Of a stretch of 23,994 nt of DNA, positions 1-9,592 are shown in pieces. The stretch spans positions 1 to 23,994 of the forward strand of contig MU617088.1 of the NCBI GenBank assembly GCA_025201705.1, in the 5' to 3' direction. A program made the position numbers and the translations under genes. The notes beneath the pieces are model-generated. The model saw only the letters and a program-made list of their open reading frames with translations, did not search any database and was not told the DNA's origin. Within the stretch, counting starts at the first letter, position 1. Every line of letters begins with the position of its first letter. Source of the DNA: Dissophora ornata (Eukaryota > Mortierellomycota > Mortierellomycetes > Mortierellales > Mortierellaceae).

Positions 1-479
1 CCTAGCAAAAAAAAAAAAAAAGAGAGAGAGAGAGAGAGAGAAAGAGAAGAGAAGAGAAGATAAAAACCACCGGTTTGTTTCTTATTTCATGTTCTCTATG
101 CATTCACTTGAGATTGCGCACCAACAAAAACAACAGAGAAAAAAACTTACTGACGATATTGGATCGTGCGGTGGTAACGACGACGAGGTCGATATCTGCG
201 CGTGGGAAACCGTTACTGTCGATCAACCTGTCCGACATGCCGACGTTTTGCTTTCCCACCGACACAAAACAATCCAAAAAAAAATCGGCACCATTTCTAT
301 GAGTATCACTTGAAACAATTTCCTTCAGTGTGTGTGTGTGGGGGGGGGGGACTGAAGAGTAGGAAGGTCCTTACAGACTGCAGCTCATCCTGAGCCTTTT
401 TGATCTCGGCTTCAATGTCGTCCTTCTGTTTCATGAGCGCCTGCGCCCTGGTCATGAGCTCTGACTGTGTGTTAACCAT
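1..479 (-). CDS. NAS2: 26S proteasome assembly chaperone, Nas2/PSMD9-like (5' part, runs off left edge)
   Basis: Nas2/p27/PSMD9 is a chaperone that binds the Rpt5 ATPase during assembly of the proteasome base (family knowledge). Exon 1 is 479-375 (35 codons, begins MVNTQSELMTRAQALMKQ) and is a predicted coiled coil like the family N-terminus. It ends at a GTAAGG donor. Exon 2 is 250-151, phase 0 at its start, and carries QNVGM, then LIDSNGFPRADIDL, then TTARSNIV. This matches the family pattern of VGM, LVD-x-x-GFPRADID and the arginine-containing helix. Exon 2 ends at a GTAAGT donor (phase 1). Intron 1 is 374-251. Intron 2 runs 150-2, ending in a long pyrimidine tract and TAG, so only one base of exon 3 is present. 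The C-terminal PDZ domain lies outside. The start is the first ATG in frame and gives the expected N-terminal length. It lies 124 bp downstream of the stop of gene A on the same strand. Confidence 0.83.
5..62. repeat. Poly-A / (AG)n / AGAGA purine tract
   Basis: A run of A is followed by AG dinucleotides and GAAGA repeats. Read on the minus strand this is a polypyrimidine tract directly before a TAG acceptor, so it sits in intron 2 of the Nas2-like gene and probably serves as its 3' splice-site tract. Its length is likely polymorphic. Confidence 0.8.
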
Positions 480-603
480 GGCTTTTTATTTTGATCGTTA
501 TTCTTTGTTAATGAGGTTTGTGATGCAGGCCGTAGAGTAATGGATGAGGATGATTAGATGAGGAATGTGGGGAACGCGGAAAAAAAAAGCGTTACGCGTG
601 CAA
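480..603. promoter_or_regulatory. Compact spacer: 3' end of gene A and promoter/5' leader of the Nas2-like gene
   Basis: Only 124 bp separate the stop of gene A from the ATG of the Nas2-like gene on the same strand. It must hold the terminator/poly(A) region of A and the promoter of the next gene. On the minus strand it is T/C-rich (a run of T near 583-591). No clear TATA box was seen. Confidence 0.4.
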
Positions 604-3013
604 TCACAAACGTTTCATCGCCGTGCCACCCGCGTTGTCAAAGTTTAATTTCGACATTGAGTTCCACCGCTGGCTTGGAACAAGTACTCTGCCACTGAAG
701 GTCAAAGGCGTGGTATGAACCCTCTGTAAAAATGTGTTGAACCCAGGGCTTTTGCCTGTGGGTCTTGCAACTCTCACCGCACCGAAACCGAACTCCCCGA
801 AATATTCCTCGTAGTCTGGATGTCGCTGCATCTCCTGAATCTTGACTCGAAGAAAACTAGACGGTCCTATATCCCTGTCGTGGTGCAAATGGTATTCGAT
901 AATGCAGTGTGGGATCGCTGGGGAAACGTTCTGGAGCATTTCTTTCAACCTCCCCTGTGCAGACTCGACATCTGGTAGGTTTCTGCCGTCTACTGGCTGG
1001 TGTTTGGTTGGCGGGTGTTTGGTTGGCGGTAGGAATCTCTCGAAACTACGATTCAGAGTCCAGTTCGATACCTCACTCCAGGCAACTGGGACGAGTTTCA
1101 AATAGTCTTCGAATGCAACGTCGCTTGACCGGGCAACACCCCATGAACGATCGACGGCGGCTTTCCTCGCCTCCATCGCAAGAACGTGGTACTTCGCCTT
1201 CAGCTCCTTTGCGATCCCGTTACGCAAAGGCATCAGCGCAGAAAGCTCTCTTGGCACTTTGATTACCGTAACGCCTCCCGTTGTATAGGTGGACTCACAG
1301 GGATCGACTTCGAGAAGACGCCAAACCGCTTCATCTACCAGTAGCGCCACTTTAACTGCTAAAACGTGCTCCTTTTCGAACCTGGTCAACCAGTCCTTGA
1401 GTACTGAAGTCGTCAAGTCCTCCACGCCTGCATCCACCACCATATCGCCGTATCCATCAATCTCAAAGACGCCTGGACCATGTCTGACTACACACAAAAA
1501 GCATACACAGAAATAACAGTTAACAATCACATCAGAGAGCCTAGCCTACGACTACAAGTGAACAAATGATGACTTGGTTCAACGTACCCAGAACAAGCGG
1601 CTTCACCTCACGATGACTAGCCACGTTGCTACATAACAACACAGAAACACTGGCGGTGTCCATTGCACTTTTATGGTACTCCTGGGTTCCGCTTTGAAAA
1701 GTCCGTGTTGGTATCTCGCCCAAGAACATGTTTGAAATATCACACCAGTAAATATTTCGCATATTGAAGCCGTCAAGTTTAGCGTGTGACTCCTTGAACG
1801 CTCGTGCTGTATCGTTGGCGTTTGTATTTTTGCTGTCCATCTCTCTAAGAGAGATTTGTCGACGATTTTTGAAATTCTTGAGCCATCCTGACGAGAATTG
1901 GCATGGAGGCAGTGGATTCAACAGTAGACCCGAGAGCACCCTGTGGATTTCAAACGCCTGGGTCGTGATTCTGTGGCCTGACACTGGGATGCCTCGAGAC
2001 TTCAGGTCCAAGATCCAAGCCATAAGGAGTTCTTCGAGAACGGCAAAGTGTAGCGTTACCATTCGAGACGTCTCCAGCGTCAGACCTGGTTGTGGTGAAC
2101 TTTTGGCAAGCTGTTGCAAAATCGCTTTGTCTTTGATGATACCGTAGACGGTCGTACGAGGCACCTGAAAGTGCTTGGCAATCTTCGAATATGATTGAGG
2201 GTTCTCCTTCCAATATTCGATAATCTGGAGCTTTTTCTGCAATTGGTACGATTTGCGTGGTCGTTTGCCTTCGATTGAATAATGATCCCCGGCGTCCATT
2301 GCATTCGTGATACGTTTTTGGCTGCTGCGACCATTTCTCTTTCCTTCGTCTTGACGTTGAACGAGAGTCTGATGCTCTATTTCGTCGCCTGTGTATTCTT
2401 GATCAGACAGAATAGGCTCACAAATGCTAGAAGATGGCCTTTCGGGCACTTCTTGTTCCTCAAAGGACCTGCCCTTTGTAAATAATGGCGTCTATTTCAT
2501 GAAAAATATGGATGTCAATGGTTTATCGACCCCAACGCAGCCCTTTTTTCACGTAATTTTTTATCTTACCCTTCGGGGAGACACTGTCGAGGCGGGCATG
2601 ATCTTCCAAAGCATTTCCTCTGTGGGCTTGGAATCCTCCGGGGTCTGTTGGTGTCTTTGCAGCGATTGTCCCTTTGTTTGTGTGTTGATAGCCAGGCTGT
2701 CGGTGGATTCCTGTACAAGTGGACCATAGGAACAATGAGCTTGTTGAGTATAAGGCTGGCCATGAGGAATTGCATATGGTAAAGAGCGAGGAATGTTGGT
2801 AGGGCTGTGCTGACTGTTTGTCGATGGAAGATGTGTGTAGTAGAAATTAACAAGCTGAGGTGGCGAAGATGAGTCGAGTGGCAGAGGGTGGGAGACGGAT
2901 GCGTTGGAGACCCCTGACGGTCCATCAACAGGCGCGGCTTCGGATGGGTAATCTTGGATCCATTCGAGCCATTTTTCAGGAGAGGCAAGTCTGAGCTGCC
3001 GTTGGTCTTCCAT
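604..3013 (-). CDS. Gene A: domesticated pogo/CENP-B-like transposase protein
   Basis: Three exons: 3013-2570, 2473-1588 and 1487-604. Intron 1 is 2569-2474 (GTAAGA...AAAG, phase 0) and intron 2 is 1587-1488 (GTACGT...GTAG, phase 1, 100 bp). The joined frame is 738 codons with no stop (737 aa). Residues 1-148 are a Pro/Ser/Gln-rich, probably disordered N-terminus. About 217-270 is a Psq-type helix-turn-helix starting at basic KRPRKSYQLQKK, with KIAKHFQVPRTTVYGII as the recognition part. About 290-358 is a CENP-B/Tc5-type helix-turn-helix with SGHRITTQAFEIHR and SSGWLKNFKNRRQIS. A DDE-type fold follows: Asp393 in IYWCDISNMF, LLCSN and KPLVL, Asp495 in LLVDEAVW, then MPLRNG where family enzymes have PLDQG, so residue 532 is Arg instead of the third Asp. 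The C-terminal block DRDIGPSSFLRVKIQEMQ is shared by all four copies. The tail ends in TAMKRL. Likely a nuclear DNA-binding protein without transposase activity (inference). Confidence 0.82.
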
Positions 3014-3070
3014 TGTTTTTTAATCGAGTGTTTGGTATTGAGATTGTTGCAGTGTAGTAAGGATGATGGA
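3014..3070 (-). promoter_or_regulatory. Conserved 5' leader of gene A
   Basis: Directly before the ATG, A, B and C share the pattern TACTACACT, then about 17-18 bases, then AA(A/T)CA(C/T)TCGA(T/C)TAAAA(A/T)ACA and ATG. The ACAATGGA start context is the same in all three. Because exon 1 coding sequence diverges more than this leader, the leader may have a transcriptional or translational role. No clear TATA box was seen further upstream of A. Confidence 0.45.
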
Positions 3071-3198
3071 ATATGGAAAAGAGACTTGGAAAAGATGAAG
3101 CTCTGCGAAATGCAATACAAATAGGTTTGTCCGATACTTGACTCTTTGGGCGAAGCCTCAAAAAAAGGTTGTCGGATGAACAACTCATATGAGGTCAT

Positions 3199-3474
3199 GA
3201 TGTTTGTCTAGAAGGTGAGCGATTTTTTTTTCAGTCGCGGGCTCGCATGGATTGGCAAAAAAAAAATTGGTGCTTTTTCCATTATGCCAGATCTCTCTTG
3301 GAACTGTAAATGCTTCTCATCTATTCCCTTATCACGCGCTACTCTCTATTCCAAGAACAACTATGGCGCGACGCAGATACGAATAAAGACTGACTACTTG
3401 CGCTTACACGCTGCGATCGAGAGAGAGCTTGTAGTGTCAGCTGAGACAAAGTTGACGGGCTCTCTCATTTATTC
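3199..3474. other. Spacer between gene A and Harbinger-like pseudogene
   Basis: Holds the upstream region of gene A and the left flank of the Harbinger-like pseudogene. It has several A or T homopolymers (near 3226 and 3260) and a GA-rich stretch near 3418-3428. No convincing terminal inverted repeat or coding sequence was found. Confidence 0.3.
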
Positions 3475-4681
3475 ATGGCTGAGGAATATGGTGACGACTC
3501 TGTTGACTTCTTGATGGCCAAACTCACTATTTCGAGGACGTGTCGATACATCATCAGACTTCAATGCAAGGCAGTCTTGCGGATGAGTTATGATAGCCTT
3601 TGGGAGCTATTGGACGAGGTCGTCGACCACGACATATTCAAGAGCGCAAGCTACTCTGAGCAGGAGGAGGTCGCCGCCCAGTTGGTTGTCACACCGGATC
3701 GTCTCGGGCACAGTGGGAGTGGCACGGAAGGTACGCGCCTTGGGATCTTCTGGGACCGGAGCGTAGGACCCTGTCAAAAGTATATTGAACGTGTTCTTGT
3801 AGCACTCATGTCATTGCAACCGCGATATCTCACACGGCCCACTCAAGCGCAGCGGCAAACGCATGCTGCGTGGGTTTCGTCGATGGGACCACTATCCCAC
3901 TCTCTCAGCGTTCAGCCTACAAAGGGGATTTATATTACGATCGTCATGGTCGGTATTCGCATAACGTGCAAGTTATGTGTGATATTGACGGACGCATCAT
4001 CATGCTATTCTCTGGCTATTCTGGTAAAGCGCTGTCACCGCATTCGTGTTGTGCTCTTGTGCGAACTAGACTGTTGACAGTTGGATTTTGGCGTTATTTA
4101 ATTGTTGATAGGTCGGCGCCATGATCACCATGTCTTCTGTAACCCTGTACTTTGGACTCATCCAGAGGAATACTTTGCCAAAGGAGAGTACTTAGTTGCA
4201 GACTTAGCCTACCCTGTCTCGACGATTACCGTGCCGTCATTCAAAGAACCTAGCCTCAGCGCAGATCAAACTGACTTCAATACTTGTGTTGCCCATGTCT
4301 GAGCGATTAACGATGGATGCATCGGGATATGGAAACGAAGGTAGAGGTCTCTTGCCGAGCTGCCACTTACGATCCACAATGAGAGTACGTGCCAAAGTCA
4401 AGGCCACAAAGTGGATATTTGTATGCGGAGTATTAAGTAACTTTATGATGGAGCAGGAGGAGACTCTGGAGTCCTGTAAGCAACTTCGATCAAGGGAACC
4501 TTTTGAGGAGGCATCGGTGCCTTTGAATCATGACACAGGGAGGGGATTGAGGGAGGACATCATGCAAGCTGCAACAGCAGTTGGCCGCAGACCAAGCAGG
4601 ATAGTAACGTACAAAGGACGCCTCGCGGGGCTCGCCAGAACTGACATGATGAATGCAGTTTACGAGGCAGAGGAGCTGTAA
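3475..4681 (+). pseudogene. PIF/Harbinger-type transposase (DDE_Tnp_4), broken
   Basis: Harbinger transposases cut and paste DNA with a DDE nuclease. From ATG 3475 the frame reads MAEEYGDDSVDFLMAKLTIS, then VTPDRLGHSGSGTEGTRLG and ERVLVALMSLQPRYLT, typical of the region before the catalytic fold. Near 3860-3870 the frame shifts and a few codons seem missing. The next frame has CVGFVDGTTIPLSQR (first Asp) and DLYYDRHGRYSHNVQVMCDI. An 88-bp intron 4024-4111 (GTAAAG...ATAG) splices cleanly into GRRHDHHVFCNP and HPEEYFAKGEYLVADLAYP (second Asp). Then TGA (4300-4302) and TAG stops interrupt an AINDGCIGIWKRR block, where the third acidic site appears as Asp. The frame changes again to KWIFVCGVLSNFMMEQEE and reaches a family-like C-terminus stopping at 4681. 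The breaks make it a dead copy. Only the family assignment is firm. Confidence 0.75.
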
Positions 4682-4699
4682 AAAAGTATTATTATTATT

Positions 4700-5881
4700 T
4701 CAATACGATGTGTTTTTGGCGCAGCGATATAATTTCGATAATTGTTTACAAGTGCTTTCTGTTTTGGTGGCCGAGATAATGCTGACAGCTTGATTGTTCA
4801 TGACAGCCATTGAGTGGACAAGCATAAACTGCGCCAACGTCTGTAGACGCAGAGTCTCATTGCTGACCTCAGCCAGTAGCCTGATTTTCTTCACAAAGGT
4901 ACATCCCGCCCGAAATACATCTGCCTTCTCTGTGCTTGTCGACTCAACGATGCCGTCCTTGCCCGATGTAGATGAAGTAGGCTCGGACTCCTCCTTCTCT
5001 GCCTTTCTCTTGCCTAAAATCTCCGCCACCTCCGCTGCCTCGGAGATCGTCTACGGACTCGTACAGCGCCATTGTATCCAAAGATGCGTTCAGGATGCTT
5101 CTGATGGCATCCTCACCTTTGAGGGAACCACACTCTTCGCAGTGAAAGATTGGTCGGCTTCATTATCCTGTGGAGGTGCCTGCGAAGAATTAATGGACTG
5201 GGAGCAAATGGACTACGAGTTGGATTTTTTTTTTTTTTTTTTTCCTTCTGGTCTTTTCAAGTTTCCTGCCGTCGCCGCTTGTGACTTCACATCTTCTGAA
5301 GCTTAGCTTGGCTAAGCACCAAGATCCCATCAGTAGGTTTTTTTGAAGACAGATTAGCTTTTTTTTGAAGTTCTTGTCCTTGATGTTGATGCCAATCCAT
5401 TTTTCCGGGAACGGGGGCTCCGCTGATTGACAGATGGAGCTCGCAAGGCGATGGTGTTGACAATGAGCCAAAACTTCTTGTTGAGCGCGATGCAACTTCT
5501 GGTGATGGCGATGCAGAGGGCTTTTTCTGGGAAGATGGAGGATTCATAGTGGAGGGAATGAACCTTCGCGAAGGTTGGGTCAATGAAGAAAAAAAAAAAA
5601 GGGGGGCAGTTTTGAAGTATCTGACCCATCAACGATGTGGGAATCATCGTGCTATCTGTCGCAGTGGCCTGCAAGGCCGACACCATGTTCTGCATGCAGA
5701 TGTAGTGTCTTTTTCGCTACCGTTTCGACGATGAATCCTTTTCCATCCAGCATGGCTTGGCCCACGTCCGCCTCCACAGACTTCTCCCCACCCTCCTGTC
5801 TGCTGGGTCCCACCTTAGGATCTGACGCATGGTTATCACCCTCGTCACTGCAATTAGGAGTGCCTTTCCTCTTCTCGGTTG
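4700..5881 (-). pseudogene. Broken reading frame convergent with the Harbinger copy; possible second element gene
   Basis: On the minus strand a strong acceptor (T-run then CGCAG) lies just before 5881. The following frame is acidic and Lys-rich (TEKRKGTPNCSDEGDN), then a shift leads to MQNMVSALQATATDSTMIPT. A separate Ser/Pro-rich stretch starts at MNPPSSQKKPSASPSPEV (about 5559). The last clear block, about 5053-4700, reads SEAAEVAEILGKRKAEKE, then VFRAGCTFVKKIRLLAEVSN and QTLAQFMLVHSMAVMNNQ, mostly helical, ending at a stop at 4700. It lies tail-to-tail with the Harbinger transposase with an 18-bp gap. Harbinger elements normally carry a second Myb/SANT-like gene, so this could be it. I did not see the spaced tryptophans of a SANT domain, so the identity is inference. 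Homopolymer runs at 5226-5243 and 5587-5600 break the frame. Confidence 0.45.
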
Positions 5882-5920
5882 CTGCGAAATAGAAAAAAAA
5901 ATAAGCAATGAACGCGATAG

Positions 5921-6142
5921 TTTAACGACCCGAAGAACCCATCCCTCGGCTCACGAAGGTATACAGTAGTCCATTATGCAATCAACGCTCCATACCCTAG
6001 CAAAACAGCACTGAACAAAGCAATCCAGCAACACGGAGAAGTCTATGGAGTCCAAGTAGTCTTAGCACCTTCCACAAGAGCCTCTGGATCCACGAGACAG
6101 TCTCTTGCCGAAAGAGTAATATTTTCAGCGTTGTCAAAGTAA
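5921..6142 (+). pseudogene. Retroelement-like ORF fragment
   Basis: An open stretch of 73 codons without its own ATG reads NPSLGSRRYTVVHYAINAPY, then TALNKAIQQHGEVYGVQVVL, then APSTRASGSTRQSLAER. It looks like a folded protein segment and resembles ORF1 proteins of fungal LINE-type elements, but I cannot confirm this without a search. It stops exactly where the snap-back inverted repeat at 6113-6174 begins, so it is a truncated piece. Confidence 0.3.
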
Positions 6143-6174
6143 TGAAGACAAAAGCCTTATTACTCGACGGCAAG
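6113..6174. repeat. Imperfect inverted repeat (snap-back hairpin)
   Basis: CTTGCCGAAAGAGTAAT at the left pairs imperfectly with ATTACTCGACGGCAAG at the right. TTGTC/GACAA forms an inner stem around AAAGTAATGAA. Part of the same sequence is found downstream of gene C (about 11190-11232) in the opposite internal orientation, suggesting a template-switch event. Confidence 0.55.
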
Positions 6175-6179
6175 GGACT

Positions 6180-6240
6180 GGATCGTCCTGCCTTGTCCCA
6201 CCCCTTGTTTACTAGAGATTCCACTACGGGATCCCTCGCT
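6180..6240 (+). repeat. Repeat downstream of gene B, copy 1 (also at 11087-11158)
   Basis: GGATCGTCCTGCC, CTTGTCCCACCCCTTGTTTA and GGGATCCCTCGC occur here and downstream of gene C in the same order, a few bases apart. The second copy follows the stop of a tyrosine-recombinase fragment, so this may be the terminal sequence of that retroelement. It contains the palindrome GGGATCCC. Confidence 0.6.
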
Positions 6241-6368
6241 TAAACACAGAAAAAAAAACTTTATTGGGGTATCACAAGAAATAATAAAAAGAAAGGTGTC
6301 TCTCCGAACTACGGCGCCTTGCTACAAGTCCTCTGCCACGAAAAAAGTCATATCCGGAAGGGCCTCGC

Positions 6369-8829
6369 TCACGTTTGGTTTGTAGGCAGGCATGCTGTAG
6401 GACCATTGTCTATGGAACTTCCATGCGTTGGACCCAAGGCTTTGTCGGAAGGTATTGTGCTTGCAACTCTCACTTCACCGAAACTGGGAGTTCCAATAAA
6501 AACATTCTCGTAGTCTGGTTGTCGCTGCATCTCCTGGATCTTGGCTCGAAGAAAGCTAGACGGTCCTATATCCCTATCGTGGTGCAAATAGTATTCGAGA
6601 ATGCAGGCCGGGAAAGCTGGGAAAGTGTCCTCAAGCACCCTTTTCAACTTCGGTACAGGGTCGACATTGTGATCATCTCCGCCATAGAATGGCAAGCGTG
6701 CGATTGGCAGAAATATCATGAGATCACACCGCAGAGTAGACCCCTGTACACGGTTCCAGGCCTCTAGGATGAACTTCAAATAGTCCTCGATCGGAATGTC
6801 GCTTGACTGAGTAACACTCGCTGGCGGAGCGGTACCTGTTGATCGACTGATAGCGGCTTTCCTCGCCTCCATCAAGAGAATGTGGAAGTTCGCCTTCAGC
6901 CCCTTCGCAGCCCTTTTACTCATTGGCATCCACGCAGAAAGCTCTTTTGGCACCTTGAATACCGTAACGCCCCCCGTTGTATAGGTGGACTCGCAGGGAT
7001 CGACTTCGAGAAGACGCCAAACTTCTTCATCTACCAGCAGCGCAACTTTAAATAGTACAGCGTGCTCCTTATCAAACCTAGACAACCAATCCTTGAATAT
7101 TGAAGTCGTCAAGTCCTCCAAGCCTGCATCCACCACCATATCACTGTATCCGTGAATCCCAGGGATGCCTAGACCATGTCTGACTACATGGATGAAACAT
7201 ACATAGAAATAATAGTTAAAAATCACATCAGAGAGCCTGACATTCGACTACATGTTAACACATGATGACTTGGTTCGACGTACCCAGAACAAGCGGCTTC
7301 ACATCACGATCACCAACCACGTTGCTACATAGCAACACAGAAACGCTGGCGGTGTCCATAGCGCTTTCATGGTTCTCCTGAAGTCCTCTTTGAAAAGTAC
7401 GTGTTGGTATCGCACCCAAGAACATGCTCGTCATATCGCACCAGTAGATACTGCGCATATTGAAGCCTTTAAGTTTAGCGCGTAACTCCCTCAACGCTTG
7501 TAATGTATTGGGGTTGTATGCAATGTCATTCCGCATCCCATTAAGAGAGATTTGTCGACGGTTTTTGAAGTTCTTGAGCCATCCTGACGAGAATTGGCAT
7601 GGAGGCAGTGGTTTCAACAGTAGACCCGAGAGCATCCTGTGGATTTCAAACGCCTGAGTCGTGATTTTGTGGCCTGACACCGGGATGCATCGAAACTTCA
7701 GGTCCAAGATCCATGCCATAAGCAGTTCCTCGAGAACGGTAAAGCGCAGCATCCCCATTCGAGACGTCTCCAGCGTCAGACCTAGGTGTGGTGGACTTTC
7801 GGCAAGCTGTTGCCAAATCGCTTTGTCTCTGATAATACCATAAACGGTCGTACGTTGAAAGCCAAAGTGCCTGGCAATCTCCTGATATGATGACTGGGTG
7901 TTCTTCTTCCAATATTCGATGATTTCTAGTTTTTCCTTCAACCGTATGGTTTTGCGTGGTCGTTTGGTGTCAAGATTCATGGAGTCCATTGCATTCATGA
8001 TACGTTTTTGACTTCTGCGACCCTCTCTCTTTCCTTCGTCTTGACGTTGATCGAGAGTTTGATGCGCTATCTCGTTGCCTGTGTATTCTTGACCAAGCGA
8101 AATAGGCTCACAAATACTAGAAGACGGCCTTTCGAGTATTTCTTGTTCCTGAGAGAACCTGTCCTTCGTAACCGAAGGCGTCTATTGCATGAAAAATACG
8201 GATGTGAATGGTTTATCGACGCAGCTCAGCCCTTTTTTTGCGGAGTAAATTCTTACCCTTCGTTGAATTCGGGGAGACCCTGGGGAGGTGAACAAGATGT
8301 CCCAAAGCCGCTCCTCTTCTTCTGTCGATGGACTGTACTCGGAATCCTGCGGAGCCTGTGAGTAAAATGAGTGTGGCTGCTGAAATTGCAAGTGACCTGG
8401 CTGCAGTGGTGGTCCCTCTGTTTGTGTGTTGATGGCGAGGCTATTGGTGAATTCCTGTACAAGTGGTTCATCGAAATATTGAGTCTGTTGAGTATGCGAC
8501 TGGCCATGGTGATTTGGATGTTGGACAGAGGGAGGTATGTTTGTAGTTCTGTTAGACTCTTGGGTGACAACATTTGCTGATGGAATTTGTGTGTGGTTGG
8601 GAGTAAGAAAATGAAGTAGCAAGGGGGTTGAATATGCCGCGAAATGACTTGCCTCGAAAATATCGAATGAGGCCGATGATTCGAGTGGCAGAGAGTGGGA
8701 TACGGACGTGTTGGAGACCCCTGACGGTCCATCAACAGGCACGGCTTCGGATGGGTCATCCTGGGGCCATTCGAACAATTCGGGCCATTGTTCAGGAGGG
8801 GCAAGTCCGAGCAGGCGTTGGTCGTCCAT
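6369..8829 (-). CDS. Gene B: domesticated pogo/CENP-B-like transposase protein
   Basis: Exons 8829-8257, 8163-7284 and 7183-6369; intron 1 is 8256-8164 (GTAAGA...GAAG) and intron 2 is 7283-7184 (GTACGT...GTAG, 100 bp). The joined frame is 756 codons, open (755 aa). Residues 1-191 are a Pro/Ser/His/Gln-rich N-terminus that starts MDDQRLLGLAPPEQW and ends with EEEERLWDILFTSPGSP. The Psq-type helix-turn-helix is about 258-310 (KRPRKTIRLKEKL, EIARHFGFQRTTVYGII). The CENP-B-type domain is about 325-397. In the DDE remnant, Asp434 lies in IYWCDMTSMF, Asp536 in LLVDEEVW, and Ser573 in MPMSKR replaces the third Asp. The ending DRDIGPSSFLRAKIQEMQ block is followed by a 5-nt net gain relative to gene A, so the last about 30 residues (to TNQT) are in a new frame. 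The old tail frame is still recognisable on the same DNA. The gene lies between the 6180 repeat and a TATA-containing promoter. Confidence 0.82.
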
Positions 8830-8946
8830 TGTATTTTAGTCGAGTGTTTGGCAATGGGAATGATATAGTGTAGTAGAGGTGATATATAGAAAAGAGAGGA
8901 TGATTAGGATATTGATCTGCGAAATGAAGCAGTAAAAGGTTTGGGC

Positions 8947-8953
8947 TTTTATA
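8947..8953 (-). promoter_or_regulatory. TATA box of gene B
   Basis: TATAAAA on the minus strand, about 118 bp before the ATG at 8829. A conserved leader (TACTACACT ... TCGACTAAAATACAATGGA) lies between them. Confidence 0.5.
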
Positions 8954-8983
8954 GTTTGGACCTTTTTGGGCTCTCTCATGATT

Positions 8984-8999
8984 TGTTGGATAGAGGACG
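8984..8999 (-). promoter_or_regulatory. 16-bp upstream element shared by genes B and C
   Basis: CGTCCTCTATCCAACA on the minus strand is identical at 13862-13877 upstream of gene C. It lies 155 bp from the B start and 150 bp from the C start. Surrounding sequence is not conserved to the same degree, so it is a candidate regulator-binding site. Confidence 0.5.
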
Positions 9000-9170
9000 T
9001 GAATGGGATCCGAGTGTTTGCTTTGCTGAATTGTTTGTGTTTGTTTGTTGCACACAGTAGCAACTCCAAGCACGTCCAACAGCACAAAATTGTCCTTTCC
9101 AAAATGGTATGTACATGGATTGTTTGGCCTGCATTGTTTTAAAAAGGAAAGTTCTTAAGGGGTCCAAACT

Positions 9171-9592
9171 TCGATAGATAGACTACTTGTCTCGTTAGAG
9201 CGCAAGCCCAGAATGAGAGCCAAGAGGAATACTGTAGACTCAGAACAACACACACGAGCACAAACGCACAAACACACACGAGCATGTGCATGTACAGTAC
9301 AGTAGTCTAGCCCTCAATGGCTACTCCATGGTCGCAGACACTGCACACGCACACTGTGGAGGGGGAGGTCAGCTCAAGGACCAGCGCTCGATGTCAAAAG
9401 AAAGACAAGGAGCACTCTGGCGCCTGTCCTCGGCTGCCCCTTGTACCCTCCCAGTACACTCTATCACGTGGAGTAGCTTACTAGTCGCCAATGTGACGGA
9501 CCCTTTCCTAGCCAACAACAACTCCTGTGCGATCTTTAAGATGGCCCATGTTGAGTTGGCTCGAATCCAGCCTAATGGAGGGCGAACATTCT
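9171..9592. other. Spacer with CA-rich low complexity
   Basis: About 9248-9290 is a CACACAC/GAGCACAAACGCAC tract followed by GTACAGTACAGTAGTC. The rest, up to the stop of the Tc1-like pseudogene, has no reading frame I can support. It may be the 3' untranslated end of that element. Confidence 0.35.

Noticed and set aside
1289..1516. Plus-strand frame with Ser/Arg-rich start repeated opposite exon 3 of genes A, C and D
   Set aside because: It is antisense to well-supported exon 3 coding sequence. Its recurrence follows from the paralogy of the minus-strand genes.
2566..3198. Long minus-strand frame overlapping exon 1 of gene A
   Set aside because: It is out of frame with the exon 1 that splices cleanly to exon 2 and has no match to the paralogues.
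9248..9310. CA-rich tract as a CRISPR or regulatory array
   Set aside because: It is simple low-complexity sequence with no regular repeat-spacer structure, in a eukaryotic context.
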